Below, piece after piece: positions 6,151-13,699 of a DNA stretch of 13,699 bases. Below the pieces are notes generated by a model. The model was given only the letters and a program-made list of their open reading frames with translations, did no database searches and was not told the DNA's origin. Made by a program: the position numbers and the translations under genes. Source of the DNA: JBCBKZ01 sp039026975. Lineage in GTDB: Bacteria; Bacteroidota; Bacteroidia; J057. Every line of letters starts with the position of its first letter. Positions within the stretch are counted from its first letter, which is position 1. The stretch covers positions 1 through 13,699 of the forward strand of contig JBCCLI010000158.1 in the NCBI GenBank assembly GCA_039026975.1. Reading direction: 5' to 3'.

Positions 6151-9126
6151 ATGACATCTCTTTACAAGAGCGTTTTATGTGCAACTCTGTTTACAGGGTT
6201 AGCATTATCATCTCATGCCCAACAGGGTACTATCAGGGGTAAAGTAACTGATGGAGAAAGTGGAGAAGTCTTATTAGGCGCTACTGTGAGACTGCTACTT
6301 GATAATGATGTGACAGGCGGCGCATACACTGATATAGAAGGCTCCTACTCCATTAAAGCTAATCCTGGTACTTATTCATTAGTCGTTTCTTATGTCTCCT
6401 TTATCAATGATACCATTGATAATGTTACCCTTTCAGCAAATCAAGTTGTTTTTAATCAGTCCTTATTATTTCAGTCCTTACAGGTAAGAGAGGATCTTGC
6501 AGTAGAAATTGTAGCTAAGAGAAACCAGGCTTCTACTGTTACCCTCTATAATACCAAGAGAAACTCCATCAACACCATAGATGGTATTTCTCTGGATCTG
6601 GTGAAAAGAACAGGGGATCCTAACGTGGCGGCAGCCATGCAGCGTGTTACAGGGGTTACGGTAGAGGATGGCAAGTATGTATATGTACGTGGTTTGGGAG
6701 ACAGATACAGTAAGAGTTTATTGAATGGGGCGGAGCTTCCCGGCCTGGACCCAAATAGAAATACCGTTCAGATGGATATCTTTCCATCTAACCTTATAGA
6801 TAACATTCTTGTATATAAGACATTTACGCCTGACCTACCGGGGGACTTTACCGGAGGGCTAATAGATGTTCAAACAAAGGATTTTCCTGATAGATTTACC
6901 CTGAGTGTATCTACCTCATGGGGGATTAACGACCAGTCATCTTTTCTGGGGGAAGGCGATATGGTTCCTACCCAACAAACGGGAAATACGGACTGGCTAG
7001 CATACGATGATGGGACAAGAGGTGTTCCTGGCACTATTCAATCTGGTGGAATTCCTGCTCCTACTTTCGATCCAAACGAGACTGCTACTATAGATCAAAT
7101 TACTAACGCGAGTAATTCATTTGAAACCAGAATGTTTCCCACTTTTGATGGAAGTACCTTCATGAACCACAATCATCAAATTTCTATTGGTGACCAGTTT
7201 GAGCTAGGGGGGCGTCCATTCGGCTACATTATCGGTTTATCCTACAGAAATAGTTATTCTTTCTTTGATGGACTCGCAGATGTTCAAAATGCAAACGGAA
7301 ATACAACCTTTGGCTTCTCTGGCTCTCGTCAAGGTCGATTCAAAAATACAAGTAGTGTAGGTTCTATAACAACTGACTTGAATACTGAAGCAGAAATTGC
7401 AGATGTAACTTCAACCAGAAATGTACTTTGGGGTACACTCATAAAATTATCATACAAGCCTAGAACTGCTCATAAGTTCAGCTTTAATTACATGAGAAAC
7501 CAAAGTGCAAGAACTCGAAATAAATTCCTTCAAGGTACCATAGCATCTGATGATCCTGGTCTGGGAATTAACAGTACAGTACTTGGATTTCTAGAAAGAT
7601 CTCTGGATGTGTTTCAGCTTTCTGGAGATCACGCATTTTTTGAGGGAAAGTTAAAAGCAAATTGGATCGTATCTCTTTCTGAGTCTAGACAAAATGAACC
7701 AGACTTACGTTTTTATGCTAGTAGTTTTGAATTCACCAGTAGTGGAAATATTTTTTATGAGTTGAGAGACGATCTATACAATGGCCCTTCTCGATTCTAC
7801 AGAGACCTAGAAGAAAGCAACCTAAACGCTAAGCTGGATTTTGAGATTCCTATTTCCCTAAGTGAAAGAGATGGAAAAATAAAATTTGGAGGTGCATTTA
7901 CCCAGAAAGAACGTGACTTCAGAGAGACTAGATATGAATATCTGCAAGGACCTGGTGAGTTTTCTTTTGGTGCAAATACACTAGAAGAAAGTGGAGACCT
8001 ATTTGTTAGAAACGCAGAAGCATTCTTTTCACGTGATAATCTAGGAGCAGAAATACAGGACCTATTTGGAACCCAAATTGTTCAGTATAAGACTTACTTG
8101 ACAGATGCTTCAGAAGACAGAAACATTTATCGTGGTGAGCAAGATGTCCTGGGAGTTTATGCGATGACTGTGCTTCCGATAACACCTAAACTTAAGTTTC
8201 AAGGTGGGGCAAGACTAGAAATAACAGATGCATCTACAGTTTCACAAGATAGTTCAGTAGCGCAGGGGCTTTTAGATCTGACTGATGTTCTTCCTTCAGC
8301 CAATTTTATCTATGCATTGCAGGATAATATGAACCTTCGTTTTGGGTATACCAGAACATTAGCAAGACCTACTTTCCGTGAGTTCTCTCCTTTCGTTTCC
8401 TTTGACTTTATTCAAGATTTTCTCCTGGTTGGAAATCCGAACTTGGAGCGTACACTGATTGATAACTTTGATTTGAGATGGGAATGGTACCCAACTCCAG
8501 GTGAGGTAATCTCTGTGAGTGGTTTCTACAAAGACTTCGACAAGCCAATTGAAAAAGTAATTGAGCCTCGTGCGGGGGGGTCTGTTCAGGAGTTAACCTT
8601 CAGAAATGTTCCTAGTGCGGAAGTATTAGGAGTAGAAATTGAGCTTAGAAAAGACCTGGATTTCTTAGGCCCATTCTTTGAGCCATTTCAACTAGGACTA
8701 AATGCATCCCTGATTGACTCAAAGGTAGATATTAACCAACAAGAATTGGACTTTATTAGATCGGTAGACCCAGAAAGAAGTGCTAACAGACCCTTATATG
8801 GGCAATCACCTTTCGCAGTAAATGGAGAATTAGCTTATTTAAATGATTCCCTTGGAATCAAAGCTAGTGTTAGTTATAACATCTTTGGAGAAAGAATTTC
8901 TGTAGTTGGAGGAGCAAATCCTGATGTCTATGAACAACCAAGAGGTCTTCTAAATGTCTCCGTATCTAAAGATTTGGGGAATAGGTGGTCTGCTAGATTG
9001 AGAGCAAATAATCTCCTAAATCCTGATTATAAACATGTTCAAGAATACAGAGGTGTAGAATATATTTACCAACTCTTTAATGTAGGTAGAACCTATTCAT
9101 TAAGCTTCACATACAACATAAAGTAG
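6151..9126 (+). CDS. TonB-dependent outer-membrane receptor with carboxypeptidase-D-like N-terminal domain
   Basis: This 991-aa protein is predicted to be an energised outer-membrane importer driven by TonB-ExbBD. A signal peptide (residues 1-23, ...LALSSHA|QQG) is followed by a carboxypeptidase-D regulatory-like beta domain (~26-113; GTIRGKVTDGESGEVLLGAT), typical of Bacteroidota receptors. The plug domain spans about 138-247 and contains VYVRGLGDRYS (177-187), LNGAELPGLDPNRNTVQMD and GDFTGGLIDVQTKDFP. The rest, to ...FNVGRTYSLSFTYNIK, is the 22-strand-type barrel. Length and domain order are normal for the family and the frame is intact despite G6 (7207-7212) and G7 (8574-8580) runs. No SusD-like gene follows; the next gene encodes a T9SS surface protein sharing its upstream element. 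The N-terminal part differs from classic SusC (no 'VVVVGYG' segment). Substrate is unknown. ATG 6151 directly precedes the signal peptide; there is no Shine-Dalgarno sequence. Confidence 0.93.
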   Translation: MTSLYKSVLCATLFTGLALSSHAQQGTIRGKVTDGESGEVLLGATVRLLLDNDVTGGAYTDIEGSYSIKANPGTYSLVVSYVSFINDTIDNVTLSANQVVFNQSLLFQSLQVREDLAVEIVAKRNQASTVTLYNTKRNSINTIDGISLDLVKRTGDPNVAAAMQRVTGVTVEDGKYVYVRGLGDRYSKSLLNGAELPGLDPNRNTVQMDIFPSNLIDNILVYKTFTPDLPGDFTGGLIDVQTKDFPDRFTLSVSTSWGINDQSSFLGEGDMVPTQQTGNTDWLAYDDGTRGVPGTIQSGGIPAPTFDPNETATIDQITNASNSFETRMFPTFDGSTFMNHNHQISIGDQFELGGRPFGYIIGLSYRNSYSFFDGLADVQNANGNTTFGFSGSRQGRFKNTSSVGSITTDLNTEAEIADVTSTRNVLWGTLIKLSYKPRTAHKFSFNYMRNQSARTRNKFLQGTIASDDPGLGINSTVLGFLERSLDVFQLSGDHAFFEGKLKANWIVSLSESRQNEPDLRFYASSFEFTSSGNIFYELRDDLYNGPSRFYRDLEESNLNAKLDFEIPISLSERDGKIKFGGAFTQKERDFRETRYEYLQGPGEFSFGANTLEESGDLFVRNAEAFFSRDNLGAEIQDLFGTQIVQYKTYLTDASEDRNIYRGEQDVLGVYAMTVLPITPKLKFQGGARLEITDASTVSQDSSVAQGLLDLTDVLPSANFIYALQDNMNLRFGYTRTLARPTFREFSPFVSFDFIQDFLLVGNPNLERTLIDNFDLRWEWYPTPGEVISVSGFYKDFDKPIEKVIEPRAGGSVQELTFRNVPSAEVLGVEIELRKDLDFLGPFFEPFQLGLNASLIDSKVDINQQELDFIRSVDPERSANRPLYGQSPFAVNGELAYLNDSLGIKASVSYNIFGERISVVGGANPDVYEQPRGLLNVSVSKDLGNRWSARLRANNLLNPDYKHVQEYRGVEYIYQLFNVGRTYSLSFTYNIK

Positions 9127-9142
9127 TACTTTATTGCTAAAG

Positions 9143-9183
9143 AAAAGGCCTGGGACAAATTAGGGTTGTCTTGGGCTTTTTTT
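9143..9183 (+). terminator. Rho-independent terminator after the TonB receptor
   Basis: Left arm AAAAGGCCTGGGACAA (9143-9158) pairs over all 16 positions, with four G-U pairs, with right arm TTGTCTTGGGCTTTTT (9166-9181) around the 7-nt loop ATTAGGG. A run of seven T (9177-9183) follows the GC-rich stem. It begins 16 bp after the receptor stop codon. It should separate the receptor transcript from that of the surface protein. Confidence 0.85.
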
Positions 9184-9240
9184 GTTGGAATTTCTAAATT
9201 ATTGGATAGTTTATATATAGATTTTACTGAATACAACCCC

Positions 9241-9304
9241 CTCTTATACAGCCTCCTACAACTAGTTCACTAATTCTTAAAATCCATTTTACATTCTCTT
9301 AATA
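9241..9304 (+). promoter_or_regulatory. Second array of 11-bp-spaced repeats, upstream of the large T9SS protein; shares an element with the receptor's upstream region
   Basis: TATACAGCCTCCTACAA (9245-9261) matches TTTACAGCCTCTTACGA (5999-6015) at 14 of 17 positions, and both are preceded by CTCTT or CTCT. Hexamers at an exact 11-bp step follow: CCTACA (9255), TTCACT (9266), TTAAAA (9277), TTTACA (9288) and TTAATA (9299). ATTCTTAAAA and ACATTCTC also occur in both regions (5952 and 5980; 9273 and 9291). A weak -7-like TACCTTCA lies at 9314-9321. The start codon is 52 bp beyond the array. The regulator is unknown; a PhoB/OmpR-type protein is inferred from the spacing. Confidence 0.45.
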
Positions 9305-9312
9305 AAGAGAAT
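9293..9312. repeat. Perfect 8-bp inverted repeat in the upstream/leader region
   Basis: ATTCTCTT (9293-9300), spacer AATA, AAGAGAAT (9305-9312). It overlaps the end of the periodic array and ends 44 bp before ATG 9357. It is either an operator palindrome or, if transcription starts upstream of it, a 5' leader stem-loop that could affect mRNA stability. No T-run follows, so it is not an intrinsic terminator. Confidence 0.6.
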
Positions 9313-9356
9313 CTACCTTCAGGAAATTAATTTAGTCACCCTAATTTTTTTCTAAA

Positions 9357-12300
9357 ATGAGAAATTTCTATGTAGCGATTAGCTTGTTACTGATGTCCGC
9401 TTTTGGGTTTCAGGCACATGCACAAAATGCTCGTGTACAGATCATTCATAACTCTGGTGATCCAGCTGCCCGTCTGGTGGACGTATTAGTAGACGGAGGT
9501 GTTGCCGTTGAAAGATTGGCTTATCGCGAAGCAACTTCTTACGTCGATATACCAGCCGGTGATCGTGAGGTCGGAATCGCTGTATATGATTCTGATGAAG
9601 AAGAAACAACAGTTGTAGGTACTTTCAACCTAAGCCTAGTTGACGGAGAAACTTACGTGGTAATGGCTACTGGTGTAGCTTCTCCGGATGATTTCGCTGC
9701 TAATCCGGATGGAATCTCTACTGCTTTTGATCTCGCAGTATTTGCCGGAGCTACTGAAACCGGAACAGGTACTGGATCAGAAGTTACTGCACTTGTATAC
9801 CATGGAGCAACTGACGCTCCTGCAGTGGATGTAAATGCAGGTGGTGCTACAGTAGTTGGAGATATTGAGTATAAAGAATTTGTAGGATTGGCTCAGCTTC
9901 CTGCTGCTGCTCTTACCTTAGACATAAATGTAGCTGGTACAATGACTACTGCTGCTACTTTTAGCGCCGATATCTCTGGATTAGGTGGCGGAGCTGCAGT
10001 AGTATTCGCTTCAGGTTTCCTTTCTCCTCTGGACAACCAGGGTGGTGCAAACTTTGCTCTTCTCGCTGCCCTTCCGGATGGAACTGTAGTTAAGTTCCCA
10101 GAAATACGCGATGAGATCGTAGTAACTGATAATACTGGTGCTGGTACTACTACCTGGACTAGCGATAATATCTATGTCCTTGATGGATTCGTATTCGTAA
10201 ACTCTGGTGATACACTGGTAATCGAACCAGGTACTGTAATCAAAGGTAGAACTGGACAAGGTGCACAGGCTTCTGCCCTAATCGTAGCTCGTGGTGGGTA
10301 CATTAATGCTCAAGGTACTTCTACTGATCCTATCATCTTTACCACTATCGTTGATGACACTGACAATCCAAACGATATTCCTCTAAATCAGTCAGGCCTT
10401 TGGGGCGGAGTTATCATTCTTGGTAATGCTAGTTTGAACTCTAACCCAGGTGAAACTGCTATAGAAGGTATTCCTACCACAGAAAGTCGTGGGCTTTATG
10501 GCGCAATTAATGGTGCTACTAACGATGAAGATAACTCAGGTATCTTCCGCTATGCATCTATCCGTCATGGATCTACTAACATCGGTGCTGGTAACGAGAT
10601 CAACGGTCTTACCATGGGTGGGGTTGGATCTGGAACTACTATTGAGTTCGTTGAAGTATTCAATGGTGCTGACGATGGTTTCGAATGGTTCGGTGGAACT
10701 GTAGGAACTAAGTGGTTAGTTTCTGCTTTCAATAATGATGATGCCTTTGACTATGACGAAGGTTGGAGAGGTTCAAACCAGTTCTGGTTTGCTATCCAGT
10801 CTGACGGAATTGGTTCTGACCGTGGGGGTGAGCATGACGGAGGTACGAATCCCGAAACTGGAGCTCCATTTGCTACACCAGTAATTTACAACGCTACTTA
10901 CATCGGACGTGGGGAAGACGCTGGAAAAAGAGCCGTTACTTTCCGTGATAACGCTGGTGGGGAGTACCACAACTCTATCTTCATTGATTTCGATAGAGGT
11001 ATTGACGTAGAGAAACTTTCTTCTGGAACGCACTCTTTTGATCGCCTTCAGGCAGGAGAGTTGAAACTGGAAAACAACCTTTTCTGGAACGTAGCTGGAA
11101 ATGATACTGCTTCTGTATTCACAGTTGTTGGTTCTGGAGCCACAGAAGCTGACCAGACTACTATCCAAACTTACTTTGGAGATGCTGGAAATAAGAGTGC
11201 TAACCCCGCAATACAAGGCATTGATAGAGAAGGTAGTGGTGGTCTTGACCCACGTCCTGGAGACATCGTAGCTTACTCTGATCTTTCTGCTGCCCCAATA
11301 GGATTTGATAACGTAAACTTCAAAGGTGCCTTCGGATCTTCTACTAACATCTGGGCTGCTGGATGGACTTACCTTGATGAACTAGGATTCTTCCCTGAAG
11401 CACCTTCAACAATCACCTTACCAGGTGCTCGTGTTCAGATCATTCACAATTCTGGTGATCCTGACGCACGTCTGGTACAAATCAGTGTGAATGGAGAAGT
11501 AGCTGTAGAGAAGTTAGCTTATCGTGAAGCCACTCCTTTTGTAGAGATACCTGCCGGAACGGCTGTAGTTACTGTAGGTGTTTTTAATGGTGATGAAGAT
11601 GAGATCGTAGCCTCTGTAGATTTCTCCTTGGAATTGGATGCTGATGAAAACTATGTGGTAGCTGCTACAGGTGTCCTTTCTCCGGATGATTTCGCTACTA
11701 ACCCAGACGGAACCTCAACTGCCTTTGACTTAGCCATACTTGCAGGTGCCCGTGAAACAGGTCAGTTAGGAGCTGGCACATTGGACTTTCAATTATTCCA
11801 CGGAGCTACTGATGCCCCTGCTGTAGATGTATTGGCTGGTCAGTTCCCTCTCATATCAAACATTGCTTATAAATCATTCCTACCTGATTATATAGGTGCT
11901 ACGGCAGGTACCATTAACCTAAGTGTTGCTCCTACAGGAACTAATAATGTGGTTGCCACTTTTGAAGTGGACATTAGTGGTCTCGGTGGCGGAGCTGCGG
12001 TAGGTTTTGCCTCTGGATTCCTTGATCCATTGAATAATCAGGGAGGTGCAAACTTTGCTCTGCTAGCTGCTCTTCCTGATGGAACTGTAGTAAGCTTTCC
12101 TGAGGTACGTGATGAAGTAGTGGTTACAGACAATACAGGAGATGGAACTACCACTTGGACCAGCGATAATATCTACGTTCTTGACGGATTTGTATTCGTT
12201 GAAGCTGGAGATACCCTTATCATCGAGCCAGGAACTATTATCAAAGGGAGAACAGGACAGGGTGCGCAAGCTTCTGCTCTGATCGTTGCTCGTGGAGCAT

Positions 12301-13682
12301 ACATTGATGCACAAGGTACTTCTTCTAACCCTATCATCTTTACTTCAATTGTAGATGATACAAACAATCCTGATGATATTCCTTTAAATCAGACAGGTCT
12401 TTGGGGTGGGGTAATCATACTAGGGAATGCTACCCTGAACTCTGAGCCTGGAGAAACTGCTATTGAAGGGATTCCTACCACCGAGACTCGTGGTCTTTAC
12501 GGAGGTGATGATGATACTGATAACTCTGGTATCTTCCGTTACGCTTCTATCCGTCATGGATCTACTAATATTGGTGCTGGTAACGAGATCAACGGTCTTA
12601 CCATGGGGGGGGTTGGATCTGGAACTACCATCGAATTTGTTGAGGTATTTAACTCCGCTGACGATGGTTTCGAATGGTTCGGTGGTACTGTAAACACCAA
12701 GTGGCTGATCTCTGCCTTCAACAATGATGATGCATTTGACTACGATGAAGGCTGGAGAGGTTCAAACCAGTTCTGGTTTGCTATCCAGTCTGACGGAATC
12801 GGTTCTGACCGTGGTGGTGAACATGACGGAGGTACTTCTCCTGAGACGGGTACACCATTCGCTAGTCCTGTAGTTTACAACGCTACTTACATCGGACGGG
12901 GAGAAGATGCCGGTAAAAGAGCCATCACTTTCCGTGATAACGCTGGGGGTGAGTACCATAACTCCATTTTCGTAGACTACGACAGAGGTATTGACGTTGA
13001 GAAGCTTTCTTCAGGAACGCACTCTTTTGACCGTCTACAAGCTGGAGAGTTAAAACTGGAAAACAACCTTTTCTGGAACGTAGCTGGAAATGATACTGCT
13101 TCTGTATTCACAGTTGCTGGCTCTGGAGCTACAGAAGCTGACCAGACATTCATTCAAGGATACTTCGGGGACAATGGAAACGAAGTAGCTAACCCAGGTA
13201 TTGTAAGCATTAGCCGTACTAATGACGGAGGGCTTGACCCACGTCCTCAGGCTGGTGTTGCCATTTTCAACCCAATACTAACTGATGTACCTTCAGGAGA
13301 CTTCTTCACTGAAGTAACTTTCAAAGGAGCTTTCGGTAGCAACAACTGGGCTAGAAACTGGACTTACCTGGAAGAAAGAGGATTCTTCGGAAACACTTCT
13401 GTAGTTTCTGTAGAAGATGATCTTTCTGAGGCTGAGAGAAACTTAAGCATCTTCCCTAACCCGGCTACTTCTGTGATCTCTATCAGCGTAGCTGACGTGC
13501 TGAGAAGTGCTGAAGTGGAAATGTTCAACATCAACGGACAGAACGTATTCGCAAGAAGCGCAAATGCTATTAACAGAACGGTTGACATGACTATCGATGT
13601 TTCTACGCTACCTGCTGGACTTTACTTCGTAAGAGTAAATACGCAGGAAGCTGTCATTACCAGAACCGTAATCGTAGAATAA
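9357..13682 (+). CDS. Large T9SS-exported surface protein: tandem duplication of DUF4397-DUF4397-beta-helix unit plus sorting domain
   Basis: The 1441-aa protein has a signal peptide (1-22, ...FGFQAHA|QN), then two copies of one ~665-residue unit, then a T9SS type A sorting domain (from ~1362; NLSIFPNPATS, ending ...PAGLYFVRVNTQEAVITRTVIVE). Each unit holds two DUF4397-like domains (~25-125 and 143-250; second copy ~691-790 and ~805-915), marked by ARVQIIHNSGDP and HGATDAPAVDV, and a beta-helix-like domain (~251-681; ~916-1345) with VFV.(S/A)GDTL.IEPGT, GLWGGVIILGNA, DDGFEWFGGTV, and an acidic aromatic motif, NNDDAFDYDEGWRGSNQFWF. I see no catalytic signature; the many Asp/Asn loops could bind metal ions. 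It should be exported and attached to or released from the cell surface. Arg codons are CGT/CGC and AGA with AGG absent, unlike the genes to the left, suggesting high expression. The upstream element shared with the receptor implies they work together. Start ATG 9357 has AT-rich, SD-less context. Confidence 0.92.
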   Translation: MRNFYVAISLLLMSAFGFQAHAQNARVQIIHNSGDPAARLVDVLVDGGVAVERLAYREATSYVDIPAGDREVGIAVYDSDEEETTVVGTFNLSLVDGETYVVMATGVASPDDFAANPDGISTAFDLAVFAGATETGTGTGSEVTALVYHGATDAPAVDVNAGGATVVGDIEYKEFVGLAQLPAAALTLDINVAGTMTTAATFSADISGLGGGAAVVFASGFLSPLDNQGGANFALLAALPDGTVVKFPEIRDEIVVTDNTGAGTTTWTSDNIYVLDGFVFVNSGDTLVIEPGTVIKGRTGQGAQASALIVARGGYINAQGTSTDPIIFTTIVDDTDNPNDIPLNQSGLWGGVIILGNASLNSNPGETAIEGIPTTESRGLYGAINGATNDEDNSGIFRYASIRHGSTNIGAGNEINGLTMGGVGSGTTIEFVEVFNGADDGFEWFGGTVGTKWLVSAFNNDDAFDYDEGWRGSNQFWFAIQSDGIGSDRGGEHDGGTNPETGAPFATPVIYNATYIGRGEDAGKRAVTFRDNAGGEYHNSIFIDFDRGIDVEKLSSGTHSFDRLQAGELKLENNLFWNVAGNDTASVFTVVGSGATEADQTTIQTYFGDAGNKSANPAIQGIDREGSGGLDPRPGDIVAYSDLSAAPIGFDNVNFKGAFGSSTNIWAAGWTYLDELGFFPEAPSTITLPGARVQIIHNSGDPDARLVQISVNGEVAVEKLAYREATPFVEIPAGTAVVTVGVFNGDEDEIVASVDFSLELDADENYVVAATGVLSPDDFATNPDGTSTAFDLAILAGARETGQLGAGTLDFQLFHGATDAPAVDVLAGQFPLISNIAYKSFLPDYIGATAGTINLSVAPTGTNNVVATFEVDISGLGGGAAVGFASGFLDPLNNQGGANFALLAALPDGTVVSFPEVRDEVVVTDNTGDGTTTWTSDNIYVLDGFVFVEAGDTLIIEPGTIIKGRTGQGAQASALIVARGAYIDAQGTSSNPIIFTSIVDDTNNPDDIPLNQTGLWGGVIILGNATLNSEPGETAIEGIPTTETRGLYGGDDDTDNSGIFRYASIRHGSTNIGAGNEINGLTMGGVGSGTTIEFVEVFNSADDGFEWFGGTVNTKWLISAFNNDDAFDYDEGWRGSNQFWFAIQSDGIGSDRGGEHDGGTSPETGTPFASPVVYNATYIGRGEDAGKRAITFRDNAGGEYHNSIFVDYDRGIDVEKLSSGTHSFDRLQAGELKLENNLFWNVAGNDTASVFTVAGSGATEADQTFIQGYFGDNGNEVANPGIVSISRTNDGGLDPRPQAGVAIFNPILTDVPSGDFFTEVTFKGAFGSNNWARNWTYLEERGFFGNTSVVSVEDDLSEAERNLSIFPNPATSVISISVADVLRSAEVEMFNINGQNVFARSANAINRTVDMTIDVSTLPAGLYFVRVNTQEAVITRTVIVE
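9429..11396 (+). repeat. Internal tandem repeat, copy 1 (residues 25-680)
   Basis: Runs from ARVQIIHNSGDP to WTYLDELGFF. It aligns over its whole length with copy 2 at an offset of 1998 bp at the start and 1989 bp from the middle onward; the difference comes from a small deletion in copy 2, where copy 1 has AINGATNDEDNSG and copy 2 has GDDDTDNSG. The beta-helix half is far more conserved than the second DUF4397 domain. Confidence 0.93.
11427..13391 (+). repeat. Internal tandem repeat, copy 2 (residues 691-1345)
   Basis: Runs from ARVQIIHNSGDP to WTYLEERGFFG. It keeps every recognisable motif of copy 1. Two stretches are identical at DNA level: 10764-10810 with 12753-12799 (47 bp) and 11064-11127 with 13053-13116 (64 bp). 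Between such tracts synonymous changes are common. This copy carries a G8 run at 12605-12612 where copy 1 has GGGTGGGG. Confidence 0.93.
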
Positions 13683-13699
13683 GGTCTTCCTATTCTTCA

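Noticed and set aside
10011..12959. Several 65-147-codon antisense and alternative-frame open frames within the large surface-protein gene
   Set aside because: They occur at equivalent places in both repeat copies because the repeats are similar, and have serine-rich, low-complexity translations typical of shadow frames.
9429..13391. The large repeats as an insertion sequence or mobile element
   Set aside because: The repeats are in-frame protein modules with no transposase, terminal inverted repeats or target-site duplication.
1..13699. CRISPR arrays, tRNA or rRNA genes, phage or defence genes
   Set aside because: No short regularly spaced identical repeats, cloverleaf-like sequences or rRNA signatures were seen, and no nuclease, integrase or toxin motifs in any convincing frame.

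Overview
The window looks like chromosomal DNA of a Bacteroidota bacterium, most likely of the Cytophagales type; the lineage is inferred, not searched. The signs are: two proteins ending in type IX secretion (T9SS) sorting domains; a TonB-dependent receptor with an N-terminal carboxypeptidase-D-like regulatory domain; a perfect match to the Bacteroidota -7 promoter box TAnnTTTG; and start codons without Shine-Dalgarno sequences, preceded by AT-rich DNA.

Left part (1-5245), all on the + strand: the C-terminal end of a T9SS-exported protein whose 5' end lies outside the window; a 795-aa cytoplasmic GAF-like protein; a 288-aa predicted lipoprotein with its own promoter-like sequence; and a polyprenyl-phosphate sugar phosphotransferase that starts exopolysaccharide or O-antigen synthesis. 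A short exported coiled-coil protein is on the - strand, with its stop 2 bp from the stop of the sugar transferase.

Right part (5704-13699): two AT-rich intergenic regions, each upstream of a large + strand gene for the cell envelope. The first gene encodes a 991-aa TonB-dependent outer-membrane receptor with no SusD partner, and it ends at a strong intrinsic terminator. The second encodes a 1441-aa surface protein: signal peptide, two tandem copies of a ~665-residue unit (two DUF4397 domains plus a beta-helix-like domain each), and a T9SS sorting domain.

The most notable signal is regulatory. Both large genes are preceded by the same unusual element (TTTACAGCCTCTTACGA at 5999-6015; TATACAGCCTCCTACAA at 9245-9261), embedded in arrays of T/A-rich hexamers spaced about 11 bp apart. 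That spacing is typical of sites bound by OmpR/PhoB-family regulators, and the TTAACA-like cores resemble PhoP/PhoB boxes. My reading is that the receptor and the duplicated surface protein form one co-regulated uptake pair despite the terminator between them, possibly under phosphate control. The shared element is seen directly; the regulator and substrate are inference.
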